Source of the DNA: Saccharicrinis sp.
GTDB taxonomy: Bacteria; Bacteroidota; Bacteroidia; Bacteroidales; Marinilabiliaceae
Direction of reading: 5' to 3'
Assembly: GCA_024635585.1 (NCBI GenBank)
Contig: JAGXIP010000242.1
Location: 1 to 64,000, forward strand
DNA length: 64,000 nt
This document shows, one piece after another, positions 59,233 through 64,000 of the stretch. How positions within the stretch are numbered: the stretch's first letter is position 1; every line of letters starts with the position of its first letter. Under the pieces are notes generated by a model. The model saw only the letters and a program-made list of their open reading frames with translations. It was not told where the DNA came from and ran no database searches. Both the position numbers and the translations under genes were made by a program.

Positions 59233-59473
59233 AATCTATTGTGGATACGCATGGGTTACCCAAGTTTTTGGAGAGCACAAATTTCTTATTGTGGATGCTT
59301 TACAGAAACATGGCCACATTGTGGGCATGACCGACGATGGGGTATGATTCCATATTAATCGCAGTGTATAGAATCTTTATGACGCCTCTGGGCTGGGGTT
59401 GGGCAGGCTTCGTTTTGGAGGTATGCCTTGCTTTGGTTCATGGTGAATGACCCCATAAAGTTGCTTGCCTAAC
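59233..59473 (+). pseudogene. collapsed P-type (proton-efflux type) ATPase remnant
   Basis: VFGEHKFLIVDALQKHGHIVGMTDDGV* then LIAVYRIFMTPLGWGWAGF and, in another frame, YALLWFMVNDPIKLLA*. Confidence 0.8.
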
Positions 59474-59495
59474 ATTTAATTTATAAAACACAACG

Positions 59496-59921
59496 ATGAA
59501 AAAAGAAGTCAAGATCTCTTTAATGCAAAATATTTTTAGAATACTATTAGCGGTATTTATGGTCTATGCCGGATTTAGTCACCTCACTTTTAATAGAATC
59601 GATTTCCAAGCCCAAGTTCCTGATTGGGTTCCATTGAGCAAGGATTTAGTGGTAATATTATCAGGTATTGTTGAAATAGCATTAGGTCTGACTTTATTGC
59701 TGTGGAAAAAGCAACGTGTGAATATTGGATGGGCCTTAGCCATATTCTTTATTCTGGTTTTCCCAGGAAATATAGCCCAATATCTTGATGGAAAAGATGC
59801 TTTTGGAATTTTAGATTCTGATAGAGCCCGATTAATCCGGCTTTTCTTTCAACCGGTTCTCATAGCTTGGGTACTATGGTCCACCGGGGCATGGCAGTCG
59901 TGGAGAAATTCTAAAAAATAA
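59496..59921 (+). CDS. DoxX-like membrane protein
   Basis: Four TM segments, VYAGFSHLTFNRIDFQAQVPDWVP, SGIVEIALGLTLLLWKK. Confidence 0.8.
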   Translation: MKKEVKISLMQNIFRILLAVFMVYAGFSHLTFNRIDFQAQVPDWVPLSKDLVVILSGIVEIALGLTLLLWKKQRVNIGWALAIFFILVFPGNIAQYLDGKDAFGILDSDRARLIRLFFQPVLIAWVLWSTGAWQSWRNSKK

Positions 59922-60043
59922 GCAACATATTTTATCAAAAATTAAATTACGGATTATTATATTATTTATAAATAGTATAATATGTATAGCTATTTTTTGG
60001 TTTAATTTATTGTATTTTTGTATAAATCAAATAATTATAACTT

Positions 60044-61015
60044 ATGGCCGGTAGTTTTAACGTAAACAAAATCGAATCCCCTTTTTTGAAAAAAATGCTG
60101 AAGTACAAAAATATTATCATCATTCTGTTTTTATCATTGTTGATTTTCTTTAGTGCATTTTTTCAAATCGAACCCGAAGAAGTAGGTGTTATTACCCGCT
60201 TTGGTAAATATGTGAGAAAAGTTGAGCCAGGGCTTAACTTGAAAATGCCTTTTATTGAACGGGTATATAAAGTACCTGTTGAAAGGCAACAAAAGCTGGA
60301 GTTTGGTTTCCGAACAGTACAAGCTGGCGTTAATACGCAATATACCAGATCTGGTGCTAAAGATGAGTCTTTAATGTTAACTGGCGATCTTAACCTTGCA
60401 GATGTTGAATGGGTTGTACAATATCGTATTAATGATCCTTACAATTATTTATTTAAGGTAAGGAATCCTCAAAACACATTGCGTGATGTTTCGGAAGCTG
60501 TACTCCGACAAATTGTTGGAGATAGAACAGTGAATGAAGTACTTACTGTTGGTCGTACAGAAATAGCCACTAAGATGGTAGAAGTTGCGAACCAAATATG
60601 CAAGGAATATTCACTCGGAGTTAAAATAGATCAGGTTGTACTGCAAGATGTTAATCCGCCCGAACCTGTAAAAGCTGCTTTTAATGCCGTAAATCAGGCA
60701 CAACAAGAAAGGGAGACATTGATTAATCAGGCAAAATCGGAGTATAATAAAGTTATACCCAAAGCAAGTGGACAGGCAGAGGAAACAATACAACAAGCGG
60801 AGGGATTTGCTACCGAGCGGGTGAATAATTCACTGGGCGAAGTGGCCCGTTTTAATGCTATTTATAAAGAATACGTTAAAGCCCCCGAAGTTACTAAAAG
60901 GAGAATTTATCTCGAAACAATGGGATCCGTTTTGCCAAAATTAGGCCGTAAAATCATTATCGATGAACAAGGAAACAATGTATTGCCCTTGTTACAAATG
61001 CAATTAAACAAATAA
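60044..61015 (+). CDS. hflK: HflK-like SPFH-domain protein
   Basis: EPEEVGVITRFGKYVRKVEPGLNLKMPFIERVYKVPVERQQKLEFGFR; followed by hflC. Confidence 0.92.
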   Translation: MAGSFNVNKIESPFLKKMLKYKNIIIILFLSLLIFFSAFFQIEPEEVGVITRFGKYVRKVEPGLNLKMPFIERVYKVPVERQQKLEFGFRTVQAGVNTQYTRSGAKDESLMLTGDLNLADVEWVVQYRINDPYNYLFKVRNPQNTLRDVSEAVLRQIVGDRTVNEVLTVGRTEIATKMVEVANQICKEYSLGVKIDQVVLQDVNPPEPVKAAFNAVNQAQQERETLINQAKSEYNKVIPKASGQAEETIQQAEGFATERVNNSLGEVARFNAIYKEYVKAPEVTKRRIYLETMGSVLPKLGRKIIIDEQGNNVLPLLQMQLNK

Positions 61016-61027
61016 CAAGTTGAAATT

Positions 61028-61972
61028 ATGAATAAGAATAAAAGTATATTTTTAATCATCACCTTGATCATATTGCTGATAGTGGTATTTCAAAGTGTTT
61101 ATGTGGTAAAAGAAACAGAACAGGTAGTTATTACTCAATTTGGAAAACCTGTGGGAGAAGCTAAAACAGAACCTGGACTAAAGTTTAAAACGCCCTTTAT
61201 ACAAAAAACCAATTATTTTGAAAAGCGCTACATGGAGTGGGATGGGGATCCAAACCAAGTGCCAACAAAAGATAAAAAATTTATATTTGTTGATACCTAT
61301 GCACGCTGGCAGATCACGGATCCATTGCAGTTTTTTAAAAGAATGACGAATGAAAGGGGTGCACAAAGTCGTCTGGATGATATCCTTGACGGTGAAACCA
61401 GAGATTACATTGCAGCCCATGACCTAGAAGAAGCTGTCCGCTCTCAAAATAGGGTTCCGGCAAACTCAGGCGCAACTGGTGAAATGATTTCAGATACGCT
61501 TGCCAACATATCTGTTGGACGCCTGGAATTACAGCGTATGATACTTATATCTGCCAATGAGAAAGCCAAAGATCTTGGAATTGTTATACTCGACTTTCGT
61601 TTTAAACGGATTAATTATGTTGAGGAAGTAAGTGCCCAAGTGTACGAACGTATGAAAAGTGAAAGGTTTCGCATAGCGGATAAATTCCGGTCTGAAGGAC
61701 AGGGTGAAGCTTCACGCATTAATGGCGAGAAAGAAAGGGAACTAAAAAAAATCCAGTCCGAAGCTTTTAGAAAAGCGGAAGAAATTAAAGGAAAGGCCGA
61801 TGCCAAGGCCGCAGAAATATACGCTTCAGCCTACGACCAAACATCTGCCTCACGCGAATTGTACGGGTTTTTGAAATCGATGGAAACTTTCGAAACAACA
61901 TTCGACACAACTACATCTGTGATTTTATCTACAGATAGTGAGCTTTTTAAATACTTGAAAAGTATGAAGTAA
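61028..61972 (+). CDS. hflC: HflC-like SPFH-domain protein
   Basis: VYVVKETEQVVITQFGKPVGEAKTEPGLKFKTPFIQKTNYFEKRYMEWDGDPNQVPTKDKKFI. Confidence 0.92.
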   Translation: MNKNKSIFLIITLIILLIVVFQSVYVVKETEQVVITQFGKPVGEAKTEPGLKFKTPFIQKTNYFEKRYMEWDGDPNQVPTKDKKFIFVDTYARWQITDPLQFFKRMTNERGAQSRLDDILDGETRDYIAAHDLEEAVRSQNRVPANSGATGEMISDTLANISVGRLELQRMILISANEKAKDLGIVILDFRFKRINYVEEVSAQVYERMKSERFRIADKFRSEGQGEASRINGEKERELKKIQSEAFRKAEEIKGKADAKAAEIYASAYDQTSASRELYGFLKSMETFETTFDTTTSVILSTDSELFKYLKSMK

Positions 61973-61981
61973 AGAAGTGAG

Positions 61982-63244
61982 ATGACAAAAGAAAATAAAA
62001 AAATGAGTTTCAACGCCACATGGTCAATGGCTGTGGGAGGTATGGTTGGTGGTGGAATTTTTTCTGTTTTAGGAGTTATTATTGGCATTGCTGGGCAATG
62101 GGCTTGGTTGAGTTTTGTATTGGCAGGACTTATAGCGCTTGTTTCAGCATTTAGTTACAGTCAGTTATCTGTTAAATATAAAAAAAGTGGTGGTGCTTTT
62201 ACTTTTCTCAATGAAATCAATCATCAGGGTCTAGCAGGAAGTTTGTCGTGGATTCTAATTACAGGATACATTTTAACAATTTCTGTATACGCATTTACAT
62301 TTGGACATTATGTTGCCCACGTTTTTAGTCTTGGGAGTTGGTTTCCGCGAGTATTAGCCTTCTCAATAATAGCTGCATTGGCATTGGTAAATTTGCGAGG
62401 TGTGGGAGAATCATCCCGATTAGAGATAATTACCGTATGGGGGAAATTATTTGTTCTTCTGGGACTATCAATATTCGGATTAGTTCAATGGAGCCCGGAA
62501 CAACTCACCGCTGGGATAGAGCCTAAAAGCTGGACTGCCGCCATTGTTGGAGCTGCAACCATATTTATGGCCTATGAGGGGTTTCAGTTATTGTCCTACG
62601 ATTATGAAGATATTAAAAATCCCACAAAAACATTACCCAGAGCTACCATATCAGCTGTTATTGCGGTTATTTGTATTTATATCTTAGTCGCACTTGGTGC
62701 TACTATGTTAGTGGGTGCCGAAACATTAATTCAGGAAAAAGAAGTTGCCTTATCCATTGCCGGACAACAGGCTTTTGGAATTACAGGATTAGTCTTAGTG
62801 ACTATTGCAGCTGCGTTTTCGACTGGCTCGGCAATTAATGCGACACTTTTTTCAACGGGCAGGTTAATGGAAACTGTTGCCAAAAAGAAGGATTTGCCCC
62901 ATGTTTTTGTTAAAGAAAACAATGCGAATATACCTTATTATGCTATCATTATTATGGCTGGATTAGCAGCTGTTTTAGCATCTATTGGATCGTTGGATAC
63001 TTTAGTTGATGCGGCAAGCTTGATTTTCTTAATCACTTTTGCCTTCGTCAATTATATTAGCTATCAGCAAAAAATGAAATTTAAGATACTATCACTTATT
63101 GGTTCTATTGCTTGTTTAATAGCCATATTACTTTCTTCTTATGAACAATTCCAAAATAGACCTATTCCATTGATTATTATATTGGTTTTTATTTTGCTTG
63201 TATTTATAGGAAGACCTTTTGTTTTAAGGAAATTCACTACATAA
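61982..63244 (+). CDS. APC-superfamily amino acid permease
   Basis: 12-TM profile; MAVGGMVGGGIFSVLGVIIGIAG; AYEGFQLLSYDYEDIKNPTKTLPRA. Confidence 0.88.
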   Translation: MTKENKKMSFNATWSMAVGGMVGGGIFSVLGVIIGIAGQWAWLSFVLAGLIALVSAFSYSQLSVKYKKSGGAFTFLNEINHQGLAGSLSWILITGYILTISVYAFTFGHYVAHVFSLGSWFPRVLAFSIIAALALVNLRGVGESSRLEIITVWGKLFVLLGLSIFGLVQWSPEQLTAGIEPKSWTAAIVGAATIFMAYEGFQLLSYDYEDIKNPTKTLPRATISAVIAVICIYILVALGATMLVGAETLIQEKEVALSIAGQQAFGITGLVLVTIAAAFSTGSAINATLFSTGRLMETVAKKKDLPHVFVKENNANIPYYAIIIMAGLAAVLASIGSLDTLVDAASLIFLITFAFVNYISYQQKMKFKILSLIGSIACLIAILLSSYEQFQNRPIPLIIILVFILLVFIGRPFVLRKFTT

Positions 63245-63305
63245 ACAGGGATTTTAGTTAGAACTAAAAAAACTTGGTTGGGAGGTAAAGGCAACTGTTG
63301 TTCAA

Positions 63306-63881
63306 CTATTGCCAAACGTGGGCTAAATAGACAATGAGGTAACTCAAAATGCAAATGAAACTTCTAGTTGTAAATGGATTTAGTAAGTTTTGCTGTGTGC
63401 TTTTAAAGCTTACTAAATAATTGCCAATAGCCCAAAATAAAACAGAGAAGCCAATATCCCAAAAGTCAAAACGTCCGTTTGTAAGATGCAAAAGCTGGAA
63501 TAATTCTAAGCCTATTGAAAATACAAGTGGAGCAAAAATCAGATTAATTTCGCGGCTTCCAATTTTTAAAAATAAATTCTTCGATGTCAATGTGATGCAA
63601 AATACCCATAAACCCTCTGGTAATGAATAAATAATACGTTCGTTGAGGGGTAGAATTTTAATTATTGTTTTTTGCAATTCAACAAATGCATCAAATGAAA
63701 TGATGGAAATAAATAATTCAGTAATTACTGTTTTTTCTGTCCGGTAAAACAAATAAATAAACAAGCTAATCAGCAAGCTTAGGGCTATTAAATAATACTT
63801 TTTTTTCACGCCGTGCAGCAAATTAAAAGGTGATTGTTCAATGAAAGATGTTTTGCTTTCTATGTTTTGCTCCCCCACCAT
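63306..63881 (-). CDS. VanZ-like membrane protein
   Basis: Multiple TM segments with ELFQLLHLTNGRFDFWDIGFSVLFWAIGNYL. Confidence 0.6.
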   Translation of the reverse strand: MVGEQNIESKTSFIEQSPFNLLHGVKKKYYLIALSLLISLFIYLFYRTEKTVITELFISIISFDAFVELQKTIIKILPLNERIIYSLPEGLWVFCITLTSKNLFLKIGSREINLIFAPLVFSIGLELFQLLHLTNGRFDFWDIGFSVLFWAIGNYLVSFKSTQQNLLNPFTTRSFICILSYLIVYLAHVWQ

Positions 63882-64000
63882 AAAATGCGCCTAACCATCA
63901 TATAATCTTTCCTCCACAAAAAAATAGGAGAAATCTATTTCAGGAAAAAATATTAAGCTAAAAATTCAGGCTTTGTCACCGTTTTTCGCAGGGACAAGGC

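Overview
A 64-kb chromosomal window from a Bacteroidetes-type genome (inferred from gene content, A/T-rich translation starts and TAnnTTTG-like promoters; species not identified). Most of it is ordinary core metabolism: purA-fur-rsh, two M16 peptidases, a TonB receptor, a ClC channel, ilvA, lysC, pbpC, hemD-rnpA-yidD-rbfA, an FtsX permease, an M1 peptidase, mlaEFD and hflKC. I recognised no tRNA, rRNA or CRISPR array. The main non-standard signals are: (1) a ~90-135-nt repeated element, six copies at five loci, that in four of the five loci ends exactly on the downstream start codon (purA, LOG-family gene, ACP, hybrid histidine kinase); it has compensatory hairpin changes, a candidate closing stem with tandem G-A mismatches, a shared short reading frame (MKRAMRv.SHKg), flanking ATGAAA direct repeats and nested palindromes; (2) five degenerate repeats at an exact 32-bp period directly upstream of, and running into, an AAA/DUF4143 ATPase gene; (3) a 1599-aa DEDD-exonuclease + RecQ + UvrD fusion bracketed by decayed duplicates and palindromic repeats; (4) an asnB gene whose frame break falls on a dnaX-type A_AAA_AAG slippery heptamer with the correct -1 frame; (5) several intergenic tracts with 7-bp periodicity; (6) a collapsed P-type ATPase pseudogene. 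Family names come from motif recognition only; no database search was run.
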